Below are positions 15,473 through 22,727 of a stretch of DNA of 32,333 nucleotides, in pieces (the first letter of the stretch is position 1; the number at the start of each line of letters is the position of its first letter). The stretch lies in the NCBI RefSeq assembly GCF_009741825.1, contig NZ_WPCA01000015.1, positions 1 through 32,333 of the forward strand, read 5' to 3'. The notes beneath the pieces were generated by a model that was given only the letters and a program-made list of their open reading frames with translations, was not told the origin of the DNA and made no database searches. The position numbers were made by a program, and so were the translations under genes. Origin of the DNA: Halapricum sp. CBA1109 (GTDB taxonomy: Archaea > Halobacteriota > Halobacteria > Halobacteriales > Haloarculaceae).

Positions 15473-16410
15473 TCACGAGGCGGGACTCGTGAGATACGTC
15501 GCAAGTGCTTCCGCTATCTGGAGATCAGTTGTTCGCTCCATCTCCCCGAAGTTCGGGGCTTCGTTGAGTTCTAACATCTTGAATTCACCGTCCGATTGGA
15601 GTCGAATATCGACACCGGCAACGTCAATCCGATCTCGTTAGTTGCTTCTTTTACAATTTTCTTGATGTGTGTCGGAACCGTGATGGACTCCTTCTGTACG
15701 TTCTCGCTCTCTGCAAGCTTGAAAGAGAATGAATCGCTCGTGTACTTTACCGCACCTACAACCGTTCCATCTACAACAAATACACGAACATCGTCGCCCG
15801 GAGCGAAGGCTTGGAACTGGACTGGAGCCGTTTCCAGGTGCTCTAATCGTTCTTGGGTCAAGTCCTCCTCTGTGAGTTCATATGGCTTACCCCCTCTAGT
15901 CACCGGTTTGTATATGACTCGAGTATGGTCTTCAACGAACTCTTTGACTGTACTCGGGTCCGTTGTGAACACTGTCTCAGGGGTCGGGACGTCCAGTTGC
16001 GCCAGTACCTCAAGCTGGTATGGTTTCCGATCCTGGAGGTAGTGATTCTGTAGTGGTACGATGACGTTCCGAGAACGGGAATCGAGGATTCCGCAGAGTC
16101 CTTCAAACATCGCTCGATATTCTCGAATCTGATTTAGCCCTGCATCAAAGTCGTCGAGAAGACGATCTCGAATCCTGTTTTCGAATGGATGTAACAAATG
16201 ATGTGGTACGATATACGCTCCTCTAACTGTCTCTAAATCTATTTCTTCGCCAAAGATAGCTGTTTCTTTTCCGGGTTCTAAAGAAAGCGGTGAACCACCC
16301 GGCCAATTTTGTACATTGATGAGAACGGCATCGTGTCCCTTCTTTTCTATCTCTTCGGCTAGTAAATCGAACTCACCAGCGTGTCCAATCCCGATGAGTA
16401 GTACCGTCAT
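15473..16410 (-). CDS. RimK/graspetide-type ATP-grasp ligase, one frameshift near the 3' end
   Basis: Enzymes of this class activate a carboxylate as acyl phosphate and join it to an amine or hydroxyl; graspetide members cross-link side chains of a precursor peptide. Visible features are the N-terminal domain (MTVLLIGIGHAGEF), the linker DRKPYQLEVLAQLDVPTPET, the ATP-binding YKPVTRGG (K168), the nucleotide-binding strand region VQFQAF and DDVRVFVVDG (R209). The first frame stops at 15571. One added base at about 15620-15626 switches it to VAGVDIRLQSDGEFK and the Mg-binding LELNEAP (E281, N283), ending at 15473 to give about 312 aa of normal family length. A minus-strand TATATAT at 16436-16442 places the start. 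Confidence 0.8.
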
Positions 16411-16435
16411 TCATAATTCTATTATAAATACCTCC

Positions 16436-16442
16436 ATATATA
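16436..16442 (-). promoter_or_regulatory. TATA-like box for the ATP-grasp gene
   Basis: TATATAT is centred about 29 nt before the ATG at 16410 in a very AT-rich 119-nt gap. A second box (TATTTATAA, 16422-16430) is too close to serve the same start. The gap implies that the ligase has its own promoter rather than depending on the methyltransferase transcript. Confidence 0.45.
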
Positions 16443-16529
16443 CCTTTAGAACATAAGTAAATCATAACTAATATTCTTTAATATTTATGCCGATAATAAT
16501 CTGGGGTAGGTGCTTCTCTTTCCCCATCC

Positions 16530-17309
16530 TTAGGAACTCTTTACGACGATTCCTGTCTGTAGACCGTGATCGTTGTCGCTGTGTCGCGCCGCCTCCAGTT
16601 CTATGTTTAGTATCTCTTCTTGATTATTGCTGAGTATGTCGTCCTGTCTATCCACGGGGACGTAGCCTAAGTAGCTAACTTTTGGATATATGTCTACTAG
16701 TTCGATGCCGGAGGCCTGTGTCAGATAGGAGCGTATCTCGTCGGTGTTCTGTGTCTGTATCGTGATGCTATCTGATGTCGTAAGCTCGTTTTCATCGACT
16801 ATTTTCTGGAACTGGTCCCACTGTCCGTTCCACAAACTAAACACTGCATACCGGTACGATGTTATGACTGAAATGAATCCGTATCCGTCATCGGTTACGC
16901 TATCTCGGACGATCTCGAAAATATCTAATGGAGTGGTCAAGTGAGACATCACACCACCCTCTGCAAGCACAACGTCGTATTGATCGGTAGCCTCGAACGA
17001 TTCGATATCTTGGTTTCGAACGGTGAAATCGTCTATCGGACTACTTTCGAGTAATCTTCTGGCGTGAGAAGTCATTTCTTCTGATGAATCTACTGCTGTC
17101 ACGTGGGTTACGTCTAGATCCATCGAAAGCCTACGGGTAACGCTGCACTTACCACACCCCAAATCAAGAATAGATAGCGAGGGAGCTCCCTCTGTGATGT
17201 AGTCTTTGATGCGTGATGTGGTCACTTCGAGATACAGTTTCCCGAGTGGTGATTGATAGAAGCTACCGTACTCTTCCGCAATATCCTCGTATGATGAACT
17301 ATCAGTCAT
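16530..17309 (-). CDS. Class I SAM-dependent methyltransferase
   Basis: A 259-aa Rossmann-fold methyltransferase. Motif I is LDLGCGKC (47-54), followed by VTAVDSSEEM (the acidic residue binding the SAM ribose), NQDIESFEA and YDVVLAEGGVMSHL (motif II region). The C-terminal half has no recognised family and may bind the substrate. It is unlike the PIMT-type O-methyltransferases that accompany some bacterial graspetides. The ATG at 17309 is preferred over the GTG at 17318 because a TATATAG box (17331-17337) lies about 26 nt upstream. It is 46 nt from the MFS gene on the same strand and has AT-rich codons. Inferred role: tailoring or capping a peptide, or self-protection. Confidence 0.82.
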   Translation of the reverse strand: MTDSSSYEDIAEEYGSFYQSPLGKLYLEVTTSRIKDYITEGAPSLSILDLGCGKCSVTRRLSMDLDVTHVTAVDSSEEMTSHARRLLESSPIDDFTVRNQDIESFEATDQYDVVLAEGGVMSHLTTPLDIFEIVRDSVTDDGYGFISVITSYRYAVFSLWNGQWDQFQKIVDENELTTSDSITIQTQNTDEIRSYLTQASGIELVDIYPKVSYLGYVPVDRQDDILSNNQEEILNIELEAARHSDNDHGLQTGIVVKSS

Positions 17310-17355
17310 TTCTCCCACTTTCTATATTCGCTATATACATTTAAATTACTAATCA

Positions 17356-18681
17356 TCACTTAGCAGTAGAATCGAACAGCTCTTGATTCGCATTAGTCAC
17401 TGCTGGCAACGATCGTATCTCGGAGCTGAGCCCAAAGTAGAGGCCAAGCAATACGAGTGACCCACCGGCCGTGTACATCACAGGAAGGACTCCAATCTGT
17501 GCGGCACCAATCCCGCCAAGTAGCGACCCCACGGGAAGCAGTCCACCCGAGAACGTCCGAAGGAGAGACATGACTCGTCCGAGAAGGGCATCTTCGACGC
17601 CTGCCTGTATCGTAGACACGAACAGCACCTCGAATATCCCAACTGGGACCATCGACAGGAACAATAGTGCTGCTGTTACCCCGAGTCCCGGTGCGGCGAT
17701 TGAGCCAATCCAGAGAACTCCAGCAGTCATCATACCGACAGTCGCGACCGTGCCCAGCGAGTAGTCTTCAACGAGGAACGACACCGCTGTTCCTAGCAGT
17801 GTTCCAGCCCCGAGAGCGCCCATCAAAACGCCGTACGCTGTCGGTCCACTCAGCGAATCCGCGAACGTCGGCATAATCGTTGTTCCAGCCATAATACCGA
17901 TGTTCGAGATCATCAGTCCAGCCATCATCGGCAGTAATACTGTCCCTCGAATGTAGGAGATGCCTTCCCTGAGATCTGTTCCGTACTGTTTTATTTTCTT
18001 CTTTCTGCTGGCTGTGTTCTTCTCTTCAGTAGCAGACTGTCCGGACCCTTGGTCTGTATTGGTTCGTGACGGAATCGTGAGAGTGAAAAACAATAGGAGG
18101 GCGATAGCGAACGTCCCCGCATTCAACAGGAACAACGATACGGCACCGATAACCGAAATAAGGACTCCGGCAATGGCGTTCGCCCCTGCGTCAACACCTC
18201 CAAGCGTCGTGCTGAACAAGGAGTTCGCTCTCGGTAGTTCTTCCTCCTCGACGATACGCGGCAGGACCGAATCTTGGGCCGGATACACGATTTCGTTCAC
18301 TAGCTGGAGAATCGGGATAAGGAGGAGAATCAGCCAGACAGACAGGACATCGAAACCGGCTGCGAGCGGCACGATCAACATACCGAGTCCGTTGATCAAC
18401 TGGGTACTGACGAGTAGTTTCCTGACCTCGATGACATCGATCAAGGGTCCATAGAGAAACGTAAAGAGGCGTGACACATTCACCAACGCCCCAGCGAGAC
18501 CAACGTAGAACGGGTTCTGCGTGAGATCCCAAACCAACCACATCGCTCCAATGTAGTAGAGGCTATCTCCGAAATCAGTGATTACACGTCCCGAGAACAT
18601 CTTCTGAAACGTTCTGTTTCGGAGGATCCACCGGAATCCGTCAACTCGGAGAGCGCCGGCCACTCGTGAACGAACACCCAT
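17356..18681 (-). CDS. MFS transporter, probable exporter
   Basis: A 441-aa major facilitator superfamily protein of the enterobactin-exporter-like (MFS_3) type. About 12 helices are visible. The first half contains SGRVITDFGDSLYYIGAMWLV and the conserved loop GPLIDVIEVRKLL, a central hydrophilic segment TDQGSGQSATEEKNTASRKK separates the halves, and the second half begins LREGISYIRGTVLLPMM. It is the first gene of the minus-strand set MFS, methyltransferase, ATP-grasp, and a TTTTTATT box lies about 30 nt before the ATG. Composition is intermediate between the AT-rich island core and the host. Export of the modified peptide is the natural inference, but relatives also export drugs and siderophores. 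Confidence 0.82.
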   Translation of the reverse strand: MGVRSRVAGALRVDGFRWILRNRTFQKMFSGRVITDFGDSLYYIGAMWLVWDLTQNPFYVGLAGALVNVSRLFTFLYGPLIDVIEVRKLLVSTQLINGLGMLIVPLAAGFDVLSVWLILLLIPILQLVNEIVYPAQDSVLPRIVEEEELPRANSLFSTTLGGVDAGANAIAGVLISVIGAVSLFLLNAGTFAIALLLFFTLTIPSRTNTDQGSGQSATEEKNTASRKKKIKQYGTDLREGISYIRGTVLLPMMAGLMISNIGIMAGTTIMPTFADSLSGPTAYGVLMGALGAGTLLGTAVSFLVEDYSLGTVATVGMMTAGVLWIGSIAAPGLGVTAALLFLSMVPVGIFEVLFVSTIQAGVEDALLGRVMSLLRTFSGGLLPVGSLLGGIGAAQIGVLPVMYTAGGSLVLLGLYFGLSSEIRSLPAVTNANQELFDSTAK

Positions 18682-18774
18682 CTGATACTCATAAGTCCTT
18701 GTCCATTCAAAGAATAAAAAACTCGTGAAAGGCGTTCAAAAAACTGGGCTGATTGCTCGGGTGGTATATCTCCT

Positions 18775-18929
18775 GCAGGGCTCACTCCGTTCACCCTGCC
18801 TCCCTCACGGGTCGCTTCGCTCCCCGTTCGTTCTTTCGTGGGCCTCACTCCGTTCGGCCCACCTATTGCTCGCGGTTCCCTACGGTCACCGCTCGCTTAT
18901 CCGTGGGCGCTCCTGGTGGTCGCGCCCAC
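18775..18929. repeat. Cluster of GC-rich hairpins at the right island edge
   Basis: Four inverted repeats stand in a row: GCAGGG/CCCTGC (18775-18780, 18794-18799), GTGGGCC/GGCCCAC (18838-18844, 18856-18862), GCGGT/ACCGC (18872-18876, 18888-18892) and GTGGGCGC/GCGCCCAC (18903-18910, 18922-18929). The loop sequence TCACTCCGTTC occurs in the first two. The last hairpin begins one base after the aminopeptidase stop, so it may terminate that gene. The 18682-18929 gap holds no gene I can support. Confidence 0.7.
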
Positions 18930-20017
18930 CTACTCCTCGAACCGGAAGGTCCCGTCGCGCTGGACCACTTCGCCGTCGACCTCGATGCGGGAGTCCTCGC
19001 TCATATCGACGATCATATCGGTGTGAATCGCCGAGTCGTTGCCCTCCCGGTCGGGGCCGACGCAGTCGTCGTAGGCCATCCCGAGGGCGAGGTGGACGGT
19101 GTCGCCCATCTTCTCGTCGAACAGCATATGTAGGTGAACCGGTCGATGTCGCGGTTCATCCCGATGCCCAACTCGCCGAGGCGGCGCGCGCCGTCGTCGG
19201 TCTCCAACATCGCGGTCAGGGTGTCCTCGTTCTTCTCGGCGCTGTGTTCGACCACTTCGCCGTCCTCGAAGAGGAGGTAGGCGTCGGTGATCTCGACGCC
19301 CTGGGTGATCACGGGCATATCGAAGGTCACCTCACCCGTGACGGAGTCGGGGACGGGCGCGGTGAACACCTCGCCGCCGGGGAGGTTGGTCTCGCCGTAG
19401 TCGTTGACCGCCTCCATCCCGTCGATGGACAGTTCGATGTCGGTGGTCTCCCCCGAGACGATGCGGACGGTGCTGGCGTCCTCGAGGATGTCGACGAGGT
19501 TCGACTGGAACTCCCGTTGGGCCGCCCAGTCTTTCGTGACGGCGTCGTAGACGAAGTCGGCGTAGGCGTCGGTGCTCATCTCGGCCTCTTGGGCGTTGGC
19601 GGGCGCGGGGTACTGCGTTCCGACCCACCGCTTGTCCATGATCTCGTTGCGGACCGGTTCGAGCATCGCCTGCAGGGCGGCGTGGGTCTCCGGCGGCACG
19701 TCGCTCATCTCGCGGGTGTTGGTCGCCGCCCGGACGCTGATGGCCGCGTCGACGTTGTCCGCGATGGCCTGTAGCGCCTCGGGTGGGTCGTCGTAGGCTT
19801 CGGGATCCATCGCGCTGACCAAGGCGCGGCCGGCCCGGCCCCCGCCGAGGAGGCTCGCCTGCACCGGAAACGCACCCTTCGCGGCTATCTGTTCGTTGAG
19901 GGCGACGAGGAGGTCCTCCGCCACCGGCGGGACCGAGACCAGCACCTCGTCCCCCGGTCCGATGTCCGCCGAGTGCTCTACGAGTATCCGCGCGTGTTCC
20001 TCGACACGTGGGTCCAT
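18930..20017 (-). CDS. M29-family metallo-aminopeptidase, one frameshift near the 3' end
   Basis: Thermophilic-type (PepS/AmpS-like) aminopeptidase that removes N-terminal residues from peptides using two metal ions. The N-terminal part starts MDPRVEEHARILVEHSADI. Family blocks are GEVFTAPVPDSVTGEVTFD, LGELGIGMNRDID, MLFDEKMGDTVHLALG and DSAIHTDMIVDM, which carry the usual Glu, His and Asp ligands. The main frame ends wrongly at 19013. One base added at about 19128-19131 (ACATATG read as ACAATATG) joins TY to NMLFDEKMG and carries the protein to FRFEE at 18930, about 362 aa. Its 3' end is the right copy of the 116-bp repeat. Confidence 0.85.
18934..19049. repeat. Right copy of the 116-bp direct repeat
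   Basis: The same sequence as 14960-15075 with two mismatches, forming the 3' end of the intact aminopeptidase gene. Past its right end the gene continues normally, whereas the left copy runs into unrelated DNA. Confidence 0.95.
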
Positions 20018-20100
20018 ACGTCATCAGGGTGACGCGGTACGGTGATAAAACTCGGTGGGCTGTCGGGCACTTTTTGCCCGGCGGCGACCTACACGGTGGT

Positions 20101-20439
20101 ATGCTTCTAGTCCGGGGTCACGCTGGCGGGACGGCGCTGACGGGCACGCTGTACGAACCCGGCGACGACCCGCCGTCCTACCGCGGTGCGCCCGACGAGG
20201 GCACGCCCTACGTCTGGGTGTGTGACGCCTTCTACGAGGTGGAAAGCGGCGGCCAGACACAGCGTATCGACGGCCGGGAGGTCAACGTCGCCTTCGAGTC
20301 GCCCAGTCCCCGCGGGTTCGAGGACCGCGACCGGGCGCTGTCGGCCGCCCGCGAGCACCTCCGCACGCAGTTCCAGCGGATCGGTGTCGACCCCGACACC
20401 GTCGACGTCGAACTGATCGAGGACGACGAGGCGGCCTGA
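20101..20439 (+). CDS. Conserved haloarchaeal protein (probably DUF7113)
   Basis: A 112-aa acidic soluble protein starting MLLVRGHAGGTALTGTLYEPG, with a conserved-looking core PYVWVCDAFYEVESGG and a C-terminal helix (EHLRTQFQRIGVD) ending in acidic residues. It resembles a haloarchaeal family I recall as DUF7113 (unverified). No function is known. An in-frame start at 20008 is rejected because the added residues look random and the conserved sequence begins at the ATG at 20101. Its TGA and the NurA stop are separated by one base in convergent orientation. Confidence 0.72.
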   Translation: MLLVRGHAGGTALTGTLYEPGDDPPSYRGAPDEGTPYVWVCDAFYEVESGGQTQRIDGREVNVAFESPSPRGFEDRDRALSAAREHLRTQFQRIGVDPDTVDVELIEDDEAA

Positions 20440-20440
20440 C

Positions 20441-21703
20441 TTAGACGCCCATATCCTCCAGCGAGACGCCCCAGCGCTCGTCGTTGTAGGTGCGCTGGCG
20501 CTCGCTGTCGAAGCGCTGTTCGATGGTCCGGGTGAGCATCTCCTTTCCCTGGCGGTCTATCTTCGCCAGTTCGTCGGCCTTGGCGACGGCCAGCGGCGGT
20601 CCTTGTTCGGCGGCCACGTCCCGCAGGACCTGCATCGTCAGTCGCTCGCGCAGGTCGGGGTCTGTGGTGAACGCCGCCGGGGCCTCCACGCGAAAGAGCA
20701 GGTCCGTCCGCGGGTCGTAGACGGCGAAGAACGTCACCTCGTAGGCCCCCCGGTCCAGCGGCCGGTCGTCCATATCGACGACGTCGGACCCCTGTTCGGA
20801 GAGCAGGCGGTCTGTTCCCAGCCGCGAGCGGAACCAGTTGGTGTAGGTCAGCACGTCCTCGCGCTGCTCACCGTCCTCGTAGCACTCGAGGATGCGCGAA
20901 AAGAGTGCGGTGTCGTTGGCCCACGGCGCGTTGGTCTTCGACCGGACCGCCCGCGTGATGGCGTTTGCGGAGCTGTTCTTGACGAATCCGATCAGCGGCA
21001 CGTCCCGCTCGACGAAGCGGTCGACGAGGTCGAGGTAATTCTCGACGACGGTCTGTGGCGTCTCGTGGTCGGCCAGCAGGTCCGCCAGTTCGGGGTGGCG
21101 GTCGGTCCACTTCAGGATGCCCGTAGGGTAGATGGGACCGTCGAGCACGAGGAGGTCCTCGACCACGTCGGCCTGCAGGAGGGCGTGGTGGCTCTCGGCG
21201 AGGTACAGCGCCAGTGCGTGGACGACGGTCTGGGCGTAGCGGTCGACCCGCGGGACCTGGAGGATGCGCCGGCGGGTGTACCCCTCGTCGAAGGGAATCC
21301 AGTCCTCGGCGCCCACGTCGACGGTCACGTCGTTGGCGTGGGCAGTCATCACCACCGTCCGGGCGCGGTGGAGTTCCATATCCGAGGGGACGGCGCTCAT
21401 CGCCGCTTGAGCCACGTCGAGCACGAGGCCGTTCTCGAAGGTGGTCGGGTTGATGGTCCCCGAGTCCAGTCCGTGCTGGGTCGGGAACGGCGACTCACGG
21501 AGGGCTACGTCCTGTACGTCGACCCGCCGGCGGACCTGCTCGTCCATCGGGGTCAGCACTGCTTGGTCGTCGACGTACAGCGGGTCGAGGAAGTCCTCCC
21601 AGACGGTTTCGGCCAGCGCCCGGTGGTCGGTGTCGGCGACTCGCTGGCTGATCAGCGTCGCCAACTGCGCGATGCCGTCGACGTGCACCGGGTCGAGTGT
21701 CAT
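20441..21703 (-). CDS. nurA: NurA-type 5'-3' nuclease
   Basis: NurA resects DNA ends together with the HerA translocase. The 420-aa protein has the two acidic nuclease blocks of the NurA domain: GLDSGTIN (D80) and LLVLDGPIYPTG (D188), the latter followed by the DRHPELADLLADHETP region. GFVKNSSANAI and a C-terminal AKADELAKIDRQGKEML segment complete the fold. Haloarchaeal NurA is of this length. The gene is intact and lies about 8 kb from herA, with a smaller conserved gene (21744-22133) 40 nt upstream on the same strand. The annotation is strong on motif order and on the presence of HerA in the neighbourhood. Confidence 0.87.
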   Translation of the reverse strand: MTLDPVHVDGIAQLATLISQRVADTDHRALAETVWEDFLDPLYVDDQAVLTPMDEQVRRRVDVQDVALRESPFPTQHGLDSGTINPTTFENGLVLDVAQAAMSAVPSDMELHRARTVVMTAHANDVTVDVGAEDWIPFDEGYTRRRILQVPRVDRYAQTVVHALALYLAESHHALLQADVVEDLLVLDGPIYPTGILKWTDRHPELADLLADHETPQTVVENYLDLVDRFVERDVPLIGFVKNSSANAITRAVRSKTNAPWANDTALFSRILECYEDGEQREDVLTYTNWFRSRLGTDRLLSEQGSDVVDMDDRPLDRGAYEVTFFAVYDPRTDLLFRVEAPAAFTTDPDLRERLTMQVLRDVAAEQGPPLAVAKADELAKIDRQGKEMLTRTIEQRFDSERQRTYNDERWGVSLEDMGV

Positions 21704-21743
21704 ACCGGCCTCTGGGAGGCCCCGAACAAAAAGCCTCGCGGGC

Positions 21744-22133
21744 CTACTTCTCGTGGTCGGCCAGCAGGCGCGTGACGGCCTCGGCTATCTCCTCGAAGTC
21801 GCCCATGCTCACGTCGTCGGTCGTGAGGAGGATGCCGACGCGCTCGGTCCCCACTCGGAGGAGGTAGCCGTTCGCGAACGCCCGGACGGTGAAGCGATAC
21901 TCGCCCAGTTCCGTCTCGGAGCTCTGGTAGGCGTTGTTGGTGTCCCGGAAGCCGCGCCACTCGTGGCCGACGAACGTGTCGAGGTCGGCGTCACGCTCTA
22001 GGTCCTCCCGCAGATACAACTGCTCGAAGTTCGACCGGCTGAAGTAGATCACCGACCGCAGACTGTCGCCGGTGGCCGTGCGTGCGACTGTCACAAGCTC
22101 CTCGGCCAACGCATCGGGCAGGATGTTCGCCAT
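21744..22133 (-). CDS. Conserved haloarchaeal protein (probably DUF7522)
   Basis: A 129-aa soluble protein starting MANILPDALAEELVTVART. It contains GDSLRSVIYFSRSNFEQLYL and a two-stranded stretch YRFTVRAFANGYLLRVG. I recall this arrangement from a haloarchaeal family of unknown function (DUF7522, unverified). The ATG at 22133 is chosen over the in-frame ATG at 22160 because conserved-looking sequence begins there. It lies 40 nt upstream of nurA on the same strand, so co-transcription is possible. Confidence 0.7.
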   Translation of the reverse strand: MANILPDALAEELVTVARTATGDSLRSVIYFSRSNFEQLYLREDLERDADLDTFVGHEWRGFRDTNNAYQSSETELGEYRFTVRAFANGYLLRVGTERVGILLTTDDVSMGDFEEIAEAVTRLLADHEK

Positions 22134-22322
22134 ATCTCGGCCGACACTCCCCACGCACATAACTCCGACGGGGCCCCGCTATCGCGCGGGAACGCTCCTG
22201 TCTATCGGGACAGTACACCGACCGTCAGTGTGTCCTAAATTTCCTTGTACTCTCCGGCGGCCCCTCTGAGCGTATGCACGCGTAACTTATACGTCTCCGA
22301 TTCAGCTTCTAAACTGGACAGA

Positions 22323-22727
22323 ATGAGTGAGATACCTCACATTAGTTCGAGTATCAGTAAAGAAATGGCCGAGGAAAACGACGAACAAGAAACAGGCGAG
22401 GAGACATCTTCTGTTCCACTAAGCCGTCGGTCGGCAATCGGGATGTTCGCGGCGCTGGGGGGTGCGGGGCTGTTCGGGACGCCCGGAGCGGCCGACGAAC
22501 ACGACCCGGAGGACGTCTCAGTCGAGGACGACCGGCCGGTCGGGACCGAGGCGCTCCTCCAGTTGATCGAGGACGAGTACGGGGATATGCTGACCGAGGA
22601 GGACATCGAACAACTGGAGGCGGAAGTCGCGTCCAACCGGGAGGTGGCGATGTCGGTCAGGGACTTCGACCTCGCCAACGGTGACGATATGGCGATGACC
22701 TTCCGCGCCTACCGGGGGTCGTACTGA
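22323..22727 (+). CDS. Tat-signal mini-protein coupled to an amidase
   Basis: A 134-aa protein with a hydrophilic start (MSEIPHISSSISKEM), a Tat motif SRRSAIG (34-40) followed by a hydrophobic stretch MFAALGGAGLFGTPGAA, and an acidic mature part of about 75 residues containing LLQLIEDEYGDMLTEEDIEQLEAE. There is no lipobox, so it should be released or stay attached through a partner. Its TGA overlaps the ATG of the amidase gene (TGATG), implying tightly coupled synthesis. The mature part has no recognised enzyme motif. It may be a small subunit that carries the signal-less amidase through the Tat system. A TATA-like CTTATACG lies about 32 nt upstream. Confidence 0.75.
   Translation: MSEIPHISSSISKEMAEENDEQETGEETSSVPLSRRSAIGMFAALGGAGLFGTPGAADEHDPEDVSVEDDRPVGTEALLQLIEDEYGDMLTEEDIEQLEAEVASNREVAMSVRDFDLANGDDMAMTFRAYRGSY

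Larger units (their letters stand above)
15076..18933. mobile_element. Candidate genomic island carrying a RiPP-like gene cluster, bounded by 116-bp direct repeats
   Basis: About 3.9 kb between two same-orientation copies of the aminopeptidase gene 3' end. The inside, especially 15170-17350, is clearly AT-richer than the rest of the window and has AT-rich codon choice. It encodes a small peptide, an ATP-grasp ligase, a methyltransferase and an MFS exporter. The arrangement, with the intact target gene on one side and its orphan tail on the other, is the pattern left by integrative elements that enter a gene end or by homologous recombination through it. I find no integrase, transposase or tRNA in it, so autonomous mobility is not supported. 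Confidence 0.55.

Noticed and set aside
15076-18933. An integrase, recombinase or transposase inside the island
   Set aside because: All substantial frames are accounted for by the peptide, ATP-grasp, methyltransferase and MFS genes; none resembles a recombinase.
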